Shown here in pieces: positions 29,725 through 38,436 of a stretch of 46,196 bases of DNA; the stretch's first letter is position 1, and every line of letters starts with the position of its first letter. A model generated the notes under the pieces. That model was not told the DNA's origin. It did no database searches and saw nothing but the letters and a program-made list of their open reading frames with translations. Made by a program: the position numbers and the translations under genes. The DNA is from Methanosarcinales archaeon (GTDB lineage Archaea; Halobacteriota; Methanosarcinia; Methanosarcinales; Methanocomedenaceae), in assembly GCA_021108405.1 (NCBI GenBank), contig JAIOQW010000146.1, forward strand, positions 1 to 46,196. Reading direction: 5' to 3'.

Positions 29725-30738
29725 ATGATAGAAATAGAGAAAGAGAAAGAAGTTGAAGTATCCGAGAGGACTAAGATACGTGAAAGCATACGCCTTAGAA
29801 AAGAAAAAGAAAAGGTAGGGGCATTCGAAAAACCTAAGTTAGATTGCCCGGAATGCGGCAGTCGAAACCTGGTTCATGATTATGAGAGGGCAGAGTTGGT
29901 CTGTAATGAATGCGGTCTTGTAGTTGATTCGGATTTTATTGACCAGGGACCTGAATGGAGGGCATTTGACCATGACCAGCGTATGAAGAGGAGCAGGGTA
30001 GGCGCACCCATGACCTATACTATCCATGATAAAGGTCTGTCTACCATGATCGACTGGCGTAATCGTGATTCTTATGGTAAATCTATTTCATCAAAGAGCA
30101 GGGCACAATTATATAGACTGCGAAAATGGCAGCGCAGGATCAGGGTCAGTAATGCTACTGAACGAAACCTGGCATTTGCACTTTCGGAACTGGACAGGAT
30201 GGCAAGTGCACTGGGTCTTTCCAGGAATGTCAGGGAAACAGCGGCTGTTGTCTACAGGAAGGCTGTTGATATGAACCTTATCAGGGGTCGTAGTATTGAA
30301 GGCGTAGCTGCTTCTGCATTATATGCTGCATGCCGGCAGTGCAATGTACCGCGTACATTGGATGAAATAGCTGAGGTATCCAGGGTCAGCAGGAAGGAGA
30401 TCGGACGTACATACCGGTTTATTTCAAGAGAACTGGGGCTTAAACTTATGCCTACGTCGCCTATTGATTATATACCAAGGTTCTGTTCAGGGCTTAATTT
30501 ACATGGTGAGGTACAGTCCAAGGGTGTTGAGATATTAAGGCAGGCTGCTGAGAAGGAGCTTACTTCAGGGCGCGGACCTACTGGTGTGGCTGCTGCGGCT
30601 ATTTATATTTCCAGTATCTTGTGTGGAGATCGCAGGACACAGAGGGAAGTTGCTGAGGTTGCAGGAGTTACTGAAGTGACTATACGGAATAGGTATAAGG
30701 AACTGGCTGAGCAACTGGATATTGAGATAATATTGTGA
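29725..30738 (+). CDS. tfb: transcription initiation factor IIB
   Basis: Zn ribbon '[41 protein letters not shown]' and two cyclin-like repeats; start set at MIEIEKEKE. Confidence 0.96.
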   Translation: MIEIEKEKEVEVSERTKIRESIRLRKEKEKVGAFEKPKLDCPECGSRNLVHDYERAELVCNECGLVVDSDFIDQGPEWRAFDHDQRMKRSRVGAPMTYTIHDKGLSTMIDWRNRDSYGKSISSKSRAQLYRLRKWQRRIRVSNATERNLAFALSELDRMASALGLSRNVRETAAVVYRKAVDMNLIRGRSIEGVAASALYAACRQCNVPRTLDEIAEVSRVSRKEIGRTYRFISRELGLKLMPTSPIDYIPRFCSGLNLHGEVQSKGVEILRQAAEKELTSGRGPTGVAAAAIYISSILCGDRRTQREVAEVAGVTEVTIRNRYKELAEQLDIEIIL

Positions 30739-30773
30739 TGAGGGTAATTTTTAGATTTTGTTGAATTATTTGA

Positions 30774-30840
30774 AATAACGCTCTTAAGAGATATGGGGAA
30801 TATTTAATCCGGGCGTTATTAGGTTTTTTTTATTTTTTTG
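30774..30840 (+). terminator. candidate terminator/stem-loop after tfb
   Basis: AATAACGC (30774-30781) / GCGTTATT (30813-30820) inverted repeat followed by T-rich tract. Confidence 0.4.
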
Positions 30841-30963
30841 GAAGATTGATCTGGGTTTTTGGATGTGAATTTTTATTTCAATAGAATCAAAGAACGCAAA
30901 GTGATCAAATGATAAGTAGTGAATATTATGTCCAATCAAATTCAACAGAGTACAACTCCCTTA

Positions 30964-31380
30964 TCACGCTGCAAGTTCATGCAGAATAATCTCCATCACG
31001 GGCTTGAAATCCAGATATTTATTCCACGTCCTCTCAACAAAACAAAACCGCACTTCCTCATTACGGCTGAATATGACCTCTCCTCGTGTAACTTCATAGC
31101 AAAAGGAGTTGGGGGCATGGTTCAGCACCCTGACATCCACCGGTAACCTGATCCTCCGCTCCAGCATCGAGGCGATGGACAGCTCGCATTCGAGTGGGTC
31201 CACATGTTCTGTTCTGGTCAGATATACAGCCACATCGATATCATGGAATCCCCAATCTTCCGGAAAACTTCCATAGATATAGGCGAATTCCACTACTCTG
31301 ATAGTAGCAATTACCTCTTTTAGTATCCCACGTATCCTATTTTTTTCCCTATTACCGGGTTTGAATCTCTTATCCTTCAT
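30964..31380 (-). CDS. mntA: MntA-type minimal nucleotidyltransferase antitoxin
   Basis: 'YGSFPEDWGFHDIDVAVYL' nucleotidyltransferase motif; paired with HepT-like gene. Confidence 0.8.
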   Translation of the reverse strand: MKDKRFKPGNREKNRIRGILKEVIATIRVVEFAYIYGSFPEDWGFHDIDVAVYLTRTEHVDPLECELSIASMLERRIRLPVDVRVLNHAPNSFCYEVTRGEVIFSRNEEVRFCFVERTWNKYLDFKPVMEIILHELAA

Positions 31381-31382
31381 AT

Positions 31383-31811
31383 CTATTCCAGAAAGTGCAC
31401 GATTTCCTTAATATAATTCTCAAAATCAACAAGATCCGAAGTCAGTATATCAAATATTTTTTCATTATCGATCTCCCAGTAAATATGCACAAGCATGTTG
31501 CGAAATCTTGCCATATTCCCCAATCTTTCAGTAAGCTCTGCCGATATCACATCATATTCATGCAGGATTGTAAAACAATCTGAATAACTTTCAGGCACTC
31601 GTTTAAATTTTCTTGCAATGATATGGTTGCATATCGATATGGATGCTTCGATCGCTGTGATCAACCTGTATTTGGCAGAGTCTATCAAATCCGGATCACT
31701 TAAAAAAACATCCCTGCCTTTTGAGGAGATGCCATTTAATCTTTCCAATGACTGCTGGATCTCACTGATCTTTGCTGCAACAAGATTTGGATTTATAGCA
31801 TCACCGTTCAT
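31383..31811 (-). CDS. hepT: HepT-type (DUF86) HEPN toxin
   Basis: HEPN RX4HXY motif 'RNMLVHIY' and adjacent MNT partner. Confidence 0.85.
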   Translation of the reverse strand: MNGDAINPNLVAAKISEIQQSLERLNGISSKGRDVFLSDPDLIDSAKYRLITAIEASISICNHIIARKFKRVPESYSDCFTILHEYDVISAELTERLGNMARFRNMLVHIYWEIDNEKIFDILTSDLVDFENYIKEIVHFLE

Positions 31812-31943
31812 AACCTTTCACAATTCTATTACTTATTTCTCATTGTACATAAAATATTACTCTGAATTTACCAATATGCAAGAGATGCAAACACTTTTCC
31901 ATTGGTTTCCATTGCTGTTAGTGTATAAACATCACCACATTCA

Positions 31944-32672
31944 TCAGGATCTATTAGATCTTGATTCCGTAAACTGCTTTGATAGAGACTCTACAGGATT
32001 TTTCATTATATACATTACTGCCATGGCACAAGTAGTACTTGCTATAAGATATGCAATGGCTGCGCCTTCTATTCCTATTGATCTAATAAGTAGTATTGCG
32101 AGGACAAGCGTGATTACTGCTAATGCAAAGATTTCCGCTGCTGGAAGATTCTGCTAGTAGAGAACTTGAAATAGCATTAGAAATCCCATGAAGCAGACCG
32201 GTTACTGTCATTGCTATATAGAAATAGGCAGTAAATTCGGTAGAAATATTATTAGTGATCATTATCTGAAGTGCAAGACGGGGAAGACTATAAAAAATTG
32301 CTGCCAGTTAATTGCCAGCTGAGTATCCGGCCATATTCCTAATTTTAACGGTGGTGCCCAGATGTCAATTCCTGCTATGAATATAAATGAAAATAAAAAA
32401 GAGGCAATAATGGCGGCAGTCAAACACGAATTGATGATACGTTTGGTATTTTTTGGCTCTCTGGGTAGATAATATAAGAATAAGATGGGAAATCCCAGTC
32501 AGCTGATCATTGATATCAAGAACATGGCTGATATTAAAGCTGAGACAGTTCCTACTTCTTCAGGAGAATAGTAGCGTGCTGTTATCACCCAAAAAAAGAA
32601 TCCTAACACCAGGTTCAGAAGATTTGTAGACATTAGATAGAGTGCGTTTTTTATTAAAGAATCATTATACAT
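31944..32672 (-). pseudogene. decayed polysaccharide flippase (Wzx/MATE-like)
   Basis: N-term MYNDSLIKNALYLMSTNLLNLVLGFFFWVITARYYSPEEVGTVSALISAMFLISMIS* and C-term ALAVITLVLAILLIRSIGIEGAAIAYLIASTTCAMAVMYIMKNP; internal stop/frameshifts; paralogue at 42956-44230. Confidence 0.8.
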
Positions 32673-32816
32673 ATTTTAAAAAAAATGCATGTTTTCTTAT
32701 AAGTAACGGAACAATAAAAAGACTTCGGAGGGTTGGGTGCAGTATTATGAATTTTTTTTTAAATGTAGGTTTTATTTATAATAATTACTATTATTAAACA
32801 GGAGAAAAAAAAATTC

Positions 32817-33641
32817 ATGACTAATAGGCAGTATCTTCTTATTTTTGCAGTTGTTCTATTTTTATTTTTCTTTAAGACCATTGTCTGGCTCGTTGAATCC
32901 TGGATATATAATCCATATTATTCTCATGGGTTCTTAATACCTTTAATTTCAATATTTTTAATCCGGAGTAAAAAGGATGAAATATCATTTCAAGAAAAAA
33001 GAGATACTTCAGACACTGGTTTTTATATGTTGATCACAGGTCTTGTTTTTTATGTAATAAGTTTTTTCTGGACTATCAGGTTTCTCTCAGGAGTCGCATT
33101 AGTAATAACAATTGCCGGAGTGATCTTTTTCTTATATGGAAAGGAAGTATTAAAAGAGCTGGCTTTTCCGGTATGTTTCTTGGTATTCATGGTTCCTCTG
33201 CCACTTAACGATTACCTTGCTCCTTTTTTCCAGTATATCTCAACTGTCTGTTCTACACAATTTATAAATATGATAGGCATTTCTGCATATTATACTGGTT
33301 ATAATATCCATCTTTCCAGGGGCATTTTTGAGGTTGCTCTTCCCTGCAGCGGGCTTAATTCAATCATTTCTTTAATGGCAATTTCAGCTCTTTTTTGTTA
33401 TATGATAGAGGGGTCGGTTAAAGCAAAAGTAATTATATTTATTTCATCCATTCCAATGGCTCTTATGGGTAATATCTTAAGAATAACTGCTGTATTATTT
33501 ATTGCAGATAGGTATGGAAGCGAAGTAGCATTAAGTTTCTTTCATAGTTTTTCAAGTCTACTTCTTTTTAGTGTTTCACTTATCGGATTATTCCTGGTAG
33601 GGAGGTGTTTCGGACGGCTGAGATTCAAAAAGATCCTATAG
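32817..33641 (+). CDS. archaeosortase/exosortase family transpeptidase-like membrane protein
   Basis: 'NPYYSHGFLIPLISIFLI', catalytic-type motifs 'ALPCSGLNSIISLMAISALF' (Cys), 'MALMGNILRITAVLFIA' (Arg), 'FFHSFSSLLLF' (His). Confidence 0.93.
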   Translation: MTNRQYLLIFAVVLFLFFFKTIVWLVESWIYNPYYSHGFLIPLISIFLIRSKKDEISFQEKRDTSDTGFYMLITGLVFYVISFFWTIRFLSGVALVITIAGVIFFLYGKEVLKELAFPVCFLVFMVPLPLNDYLAPFFQYISTVCSTQFINMIGISAYYTGYNIHLSRGIFEVALPCSGLNSIISLMAISALFCYMIEGSVKAKVIIFISSIPMALMGNILRITAVLFIADRYGSEVALSFFHSFSSLLLFSVSLIGLFLVGRCFGRLRFKKIL

Positions 33642-34399
33642 CCCTTATAGGTATCATACTTCTGGCATATGTATTGCTCTTTCTTTTTGCACCACATGAT
33701 ATCATGGATTTTACTGTTGTTGATACTGAATACTGGCATGAGACCGAAAACCGGATGATTGTTAAGTCAGCATATGATTATAATAATAAGGAAAGTATAG
33801 AGCAGTTTCCTGCAACCCTGGATGATTGGAGCAGTTTTGATTATAAGTATTCTGATGTGGTTTATGATAATCTAAATGCAGAAGCTGTCTTAACCAGGGG
33901 ATATAAGAATGAGAATGATCTGGTATGGATGGATATTATCCACAGCAAGGTTGGAGAAAGTTTTCATAAACAGAAGATCTGTGTGGAAGGAGGAGGCTGG
34001 ACTGTAGTAAATGAGTCTGTAGTGCGAATCGATATAGGTGCATCGAAATACAATCCCTATACCTTCTTATGTGCTAACAGACTGGATATTGAAAAGGATG
34101 GTAGAAAACAGGTTATGATGTACTGGTTTTTATTCAAGAAGTTCGGATCAAGTAATGCTGTAACAATGATACGCCTCTCATCGCCTGTATCAAATGATTA
34201 TTCAGAGACTTTTGATACTATGAGCCAGTTTGTAAGAGATCAGCTTTTTGAAGAAATGTATGAAAATGTAGGCAAGACGCCTACTGTAATAGAAATGCTT
34301 TTTTATGGTAATAAGATATTAGCTGCTGTTGTCATATTCCTTGCTTTATTTATTCCTTTAGGATTGATTTTTAACAGGAAGATCTTGAAGAAAAGGTAA
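33605..34399 (+). CDS. EpsI-like exosortase-associated protein (GTG start, overlaps archaeosortase gene by 37 bp)
   Basis: N- and C-terminal TM; 'YENVGKTPTVIEML' tail; soluble DUF3485/EpsI-like region; position directly after the sortase. Confidence 0.65.
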   Translation: MFRTAEIQKDPIALIGIILLAYVLLFLFAPHDIMDFTVVDTEYWHETENRMIVKSAYDYNNKESIEQFPATLDDWSSFDYKYSDVVYDNLNAEAVLTRGYKNENDLVWMDIIHSKVGESFHKQKICVEGGGWTVVNESVVRIDIGASKYNPYTFLCANRLDIEKDGRKQVMMYWFLFKKFGSSNAVTMIRLSSPVSNDYSETFDTMSQFVRDQLFEEMYENVGKTPTVIEMLFYGNKILAAVVIFLALFIPLGLIFNRKILKKR

Positions 34400-34468
34400 C
34401 CGAGATCAACGGAAAAGAGTTTATTCCGAGAAATTTGAAATTCTGGAATAAATACAGGATGATAAAAT

Positions 34469-34618
34469 AAACTAATTATTGAAATAAAAACAGTCAAAGA
34501 GTTTGATTCTATTCATTTAGCACAATGTTTGAATTATCTTAAGATCACTGGCCTTAGACTGTGCCTGCTTATCAATTTCAGTAAACCGAAGGTAGAGATA
34601 AAAGGGATCGTGAATTAA
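34469..34618 (+). pseudogene. C-terminal fragment of a GxxExxY (PDDEXK_3-like) protein
   Basis: Translates KLIIEIKTVKEFDSIHLAQCLNYLKITGLRLCLLINFSKPKVEIKGIVN*, matching the conserved end of the family; no N-terminus upstream. Confidence 0.75.
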
Positions 34619-34660
34619 TCAAAATAGTAACCATTAACCTTATTAAGCATTATATTTATA

Positions 34661-34693
34661 TTTGTGTTCTTGTGTTCATCCGCGGTTAATTAT
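34661..34693. repeat. short-word repeat remnant (GTGTTCTTGTGTTCATCCGCGGTTAA)
   Basis: Same style of direct-repeat word as the 14.2-14.4 kb and 6.25 kb elements. Confidence 0.4.
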
Positions 34694-34805
34694 ATTAACT
34701 CACAGGAAAACAATAAAATGTATCTTTTATTAATAAAAAACATTTAAATAAGATACATATATATATATCAACAAAAATTTTATTTGGTAATTTCAAGGTT
34801 AAAAA

Positions 34806-35042
34806 ATGTTCACTGTAATCACAACGTTATCTAATATTCATATGCAGATCTCACCGGAAATACTTGAGAGCGGTGGAGCGCTGGCTACTGTATCTTTAAT
34901 ATTAACCAGTTTAATGGCTCTTTTACTGGTGGATTCGAAATACTGGAATAAATGGACATCCAGTACAACTGATATGTGTACTTATCCTTTACTGGTAGTT
35001 TTTGCTGCAATTGTTATATTTAAAATCATGATGGTCCTATAA
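34806..35042 (+). CDS. small membrane protein (78 aa)
   Basis: Two hydrophobic segments; convergent with CPBP gene, 6-bp 3' overlap. Confidence 0.5.
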   Translation: MFTVITTLSNIHMQISPEILESGGALATVSLILTSLMALLLVDSKYWNKWTSSTTDMCTYPLLVVFAAIVIFKIMMVL

Positions 35043-35822
35043 CAGTAAAGGGAATATTCCAAAGACAAATACATTAATAGTACCGTGGATCACTACAATA
35101 AAAGGGAGGCATCTTGTTTTCTGGAAAATAAAACCGATCAACAGTCCGGCAAAACATGCAAAGAGGATCTCTCCTCCCAGGCCGTATCCCGAATGCATAA
35201 TTCCAAAAAGTATGCTTGTCATCAATAGACCGCGGTTCATTTCTAAAAGTTTCTCAAACCTGCATTGTAATATGGATCTGAAGATCAACTCTTCTACTAT
35301 TGGGATAATAATAAACATGATCAGGATTAAATTTATTATATTAGGTACTGAAGAATTATCGATAATCGGTTCCGGATGAATGATGTAAAATTCTATCCAA
35401 GATAATAAAAATCCAATAAATAAAGCGGCTGGTATGTATAATAGTGGATTAAGTTGCATTTTATCACAATTCAATCCTACTTCCTTTTGTGTAAATCCCT
35501 GGTGCTTTAATAGCAAATATATAGGGATAAACATTATACCATAAATAATAGAGATCCAGTAGATGCTGGGAACAAAGAATATGGGAACAGCCATATTAAC
35601 GATCCTTAATAAAAGCAGAAGAATGATGGATTGCAGAAGGGGTTTGATATTCTGATCCTCAAAGGTATGGGCAATATTTTTATCAGTTACGATTAGAATA
35701 GTAATAGCCTGAAGATTTATTATATGTACTACCATACCAGCCAGGGGATTACCTGTATATATTAGAATTTCTCCTATAATTAATGCCGTTACTGTTAAAA
35801 ATGATAGTAAAATAGATCTCAT
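35037..35822 (-). CDS. CPBP (CAAX/ABI) family intramembrane metalloprotease
   Basis: 'IPIVEELIFRSILQCRFEKLL' (EExxxR) and 'LFGIMHSGYG' / 'IVVIHGTINV' motifs. Confidence 0.9.
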   Translation of the reverse strand: MRSILLSFLTVTALIIGEILIYTGNPLAGMVVHIINLQAITILIVTDKNIAHTFEDQNIKPLLQSIILLLLLRIVNMAVPIFFVPSIYWISIIYGIMFIPIYLLLKHQGFTQKEVGLNCDKMQLNPLLYIPAALFIGFLLSWIEFYIIHPEPIIDNSSVPNIINLILIMFIIIPIVEELIFRSILQCRFEKLLEMNRGLLMTSILFGIMHSGYGLGGEILFACFAGLLIGFIFQKTRCLPFIVVIHGTINVFVFGIFPLLL

Positions 35823-36013
35823 GATTCTGCAACATTTATCCAGAGGTGCAGTGACTTGTAAGGTTCACTAAAGTTATTTTCTTTAAATAATAGAAATTTT
35901 ATTTTCATATCAGTTCCTGTTTTAATTCCAGTTATATGCGTATGTGGATCATTAATAACATATTCACACTTATATGAACACTTTACGATAGCCATTTTAT
36001 TGCGCCATTCCAA
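35819..36013 (-). CDS. small CxxxC...HxH protein, translationally coupled to the CPBP protease
   Basis: 64-aa ORF, ATGA overlap with 35822; 'CSYKCEYVINDPHTHITG'. Confidence 0.45.
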   Translation of the reverse strand: MEWRNKMAIVKCSYKCEYVINDPHTHITGIKTGTDMKIKFLLFKENNFSEPYKSLHLWINVAES

Positions 36014-36123
36014 TTATAGATTCTCATTAGCATGATGAGATTACAAAGTAAAAAATTATATATAGCATAATGGTATTAAACTACATAGTAATATTTTTTA
36101 CTACGTAAGAAGGAGGTAGTGTT

Positions 36124-36819
36124 TTGGGTATTGTAAATAAACGTGGAGAAGAAAAAAGTGTAAGTATAGTGATACCTACATTAAATGAGGCATCAAATAT
36201 AAAGCATGTTTTTTCGAATCTCCCTGATTTCATTGATGAAATCGTGGTCGTGGATGGAAATTCCACAGACGGGACCATAGATGAGATCAGGAAATTGCGA
36301 AGTGATGTCAGGATCATAGTGGAAGAGCCCGGTGGAAAAGGTGCTGCCATGAAAACCGGATTCTTAAGGGCCACCGGTGATCTGATAATCATGATGGACG
36401 CTGACGGCAGCCATGACCCCCGGGAAATTCCAGGACTTATTGAACCCATTTTAAATGGATATGATGTCTCAAAAGGATCGCGTATGATGCAGGGCGGAGG
36501 TTCGGCAGATATTACTCCTTTCAGGTCAATGGGAAATAAGATATTCGTTACTATGGTAAATACATTGTATGGGGCGAATTATACTGATCTATGCTATGGA
36601 TACAGGGGCTTTAAGAAAGAAACCCTTGCGAAGATAGACTGTACTGCCAATGGTTTTGAGATTGAGACCGAACAGTCCATACAGTTTACAAAAGCCGGAC
36701 TCAGGGTTAAGGAAGTGCCGAGCTTTGAGGCAAAAAGGATGAATGGTAATTCTAATTTGAATTCGTTCAGGGACGGGTGGAGGATATTAAATACGATAGT
36801 TAGGGAATATATTAATTGA
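36124..36819 (+). CDS. glycosyltransferase family 2 (dolichol-phosphate mannosyl/glucosyltransferase-like)
   Basis: 'VSIVIPTLNEASNIKHVFSNLPDFIDEIVVVDGNSTDGT', 'DLIIMMDADGSHDPREIPGLIEPI'; RBS AAGGAGG upstream. Confidence 0.92.
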   Translation: MGIVNKRGEEKSVSIVIPTLNEASNIKHVFSNLPDFIDEIVVVDGNSTDGTIDEIRKLRSDVRIIVEEPGGKGAAMKTGFLRATGDLIIMMDADGSHDPREIPGLIEPILNGYDVSKGSRMMQGGGSADITPFRSMGNKIFVTMVNTLYGANYTDLCYGYRGFKKETLAKIDCTANGFEIETEQSIQFTKAGLRVKEVPSFEAKRMNGNSNLNSFRDGWRILNTIVREYIN

Positions 36820-36851
36820 TTATTTTAAAAAATATTGAAGGTGAATTAACA

Positions 36852-37355
36852 ATGAATAAAATAAATAAAAGTTTTATAATATTAGTATGTTTGATGTCAA
36901 CATTGATTATAGCGAGTGGATCTGCCGATCTGGATATTGATCCTTTTGGGGTACAAGATGTACCAAAGGGTTCTACCTTTATTTACAATGTAACACTTAA
37001 CGGCACTGATAGCACTGATATTCTACATTGGTATTCAAATGACTCCAATCTTACTGTGAGGATGCGAGAGATACCAAGTGGATTATGGACAGACTATAAC
37101 CAATCAGGAAACATTAGTTTTACTTACTCTGGTGGAAATATTCCCAAGTATTTTGAACTAGAGACTTTTCCGGATGTAAATATGCCAAATAAGCGTGTTG
37201 ATATTACTGTATGGGGATATGAAACCCCTATGGGAATTGCAAAAGCAGCGGTTACCGGGTCTGTAAATGTGACGCCTGAACTTAGTACTATAGCTCTTAT
37301 GTCAGCTGGTCTGTTAGGTCTGATTGGATTAATAAGGTGGCAGAGAAAGCATTAA
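36852..37355 (+). CDS. secreted protein with PEF/PEP-CTERM-like sorting signal
   Basis: Signal peptide; tail 'VTPELSTIALMSAGLLGLIGLIRWQRKH'; start set at Met 36852 behind GAAGGTG. Confidence 0.85.
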   Translation: MNKINKSFIILVCLMSTLIIASGSADLDIDPFGVQDVPKGSTFIYNVTLNGTDSTDILHWYSNDSNLTVRMREIPSGLWTDYNQSGNISFTYSGGNIPKYFELETFPDVNMPNKRVDITVWGYETPMGIAKAAVTGSVNVTPELSTIALMSAGLLGLIGLIRWQRKH

Positions 37356-37443
37356 TTATTAGCATATCAGGGCTGAAAAGGCGGGAGGTGTTTGAGCAGG
37401 CCGGGATGTTTGGGACGATGGGGATGTCTGGAATAATGAGGAA

Positions 37444-38364
37444 GTGAGTCTTATTAAAGTCTCGATCATCGTCTGCACATACAGCAAAGAGTTATTTCTC
37501 GATACTATTGAGTGCATACGATCATTATCCAGCCAGGATTATCCTGATAAAGAAATACTGCTGGTGATGGACAAGAATGAGGAACTATGCCAGATGTACC
37601 ATGAGTCTCTCCCGGCATCAGTAGATCTGATTATCAATCCCATCCCAGGCCTCTCAACAGCTCGCAATTGCGGGATACGGCATGCAACCGGTGATATCAT
37701 TGTGTTCATTGATGATGATGCTACTGCAGGACCTGACTACCTGGCCAAGCTGTTCAGGAATTACGAGGATGAGACGGTAATCGGCGTAGTGGGCAAGATC
37801 CTGCCCTGGCGGACACCTGGTTATCCTGAGGAGCTGTACTGGGTAGGCGGGTTTACATATAAGGGATTTCCAGAGGAGCGGTGTGAGGTAAGGAATGTGC
37901 ATGGGTGCAATATGTCCTTTAGGAAGGGGGCGTTTGAGCGGGCCGGGCTTTTTGATGTGAGTCTGGGCCGGGTGGGGCGCAAGCTGGTGACTGCTGAGGA
38001 GACTGAGTTCAGCATAAGGGCGCTTGGTACTTTTCCTGGGTCGAGGATTATGTACGATCCTGAGGCTGTGGTGTACCATAAGGTGCATGAGTACAGGGAG
38101 AGGTTCTGGTATCTGATTAAGCGGGGGTATTATGAGGGGATGTCCAAGGCGCATATTGAGAAGTTGTACAAAGGTGTTAATGGGGGGGCGCTGAAGACTG
38201 AGGATGCATATCTGAAGTTTTTGTTGGGGAGGGCTGTGCCGGGGAGAATGAAAAATATTTGTATGGTGAGGGATGTTATGAGGAATGCGAAAGAAGCGGT
38301 GTCGTTGATGGCTGTGATTGGAAGTGTAGGTTTTGGGTATTGTGTTGGTAGAATTAAAATTTAG
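37444..38364 (+). CDS. glycosyltransferase family 2 (GTG start)
   Basis: 'VSIIVCTYSKELFLDTIECIRSLSSQDYPDKEILLVMD', 'GLSTARNCGIRHATGDIIVFIDDDATAGPDYL', 'FRKGAFERAGLFD'. Confidence 0.92.
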   Translation: MSLIKVSIIVCTYSKELFLDTIECIRSLSSQDYPDKEILLVMDKNEELCQMYHESLPASVDLIINPIPGLSTARNCGIRHATGDIIVFIDDDATAGPDYLAKLFRNYEDETVIGVVGKILPWRTPGYPEELYWVGGFTYKGFPEERCEVRNVHGCNMSFRKGAFERAGLFDVSLGRVGRKLVTAEETEFSIRALGTFPGSRIMYDPEAVVYHKVHEYRERFWYLIKRGYYEGMSKAHIEKLYKGVNGGALKTEDAYLKFLLGRAVPGRMKNICMVRDVMRNAKEAVSLMAVIGSVGFGYCVGRIKI

Positions 38365-38436
38365 AGAAGGTATAATAAAGAGGTAATTTAAAATAACTAA
38401 AAATTTTAAATATAATGGTCATAAAATTTTGATAAC

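Noticed and set aside
31618-32157. 179-aa plus-strand ORF
   Set aside because: Opposite hepT and the flippase remnant; no domain recognised
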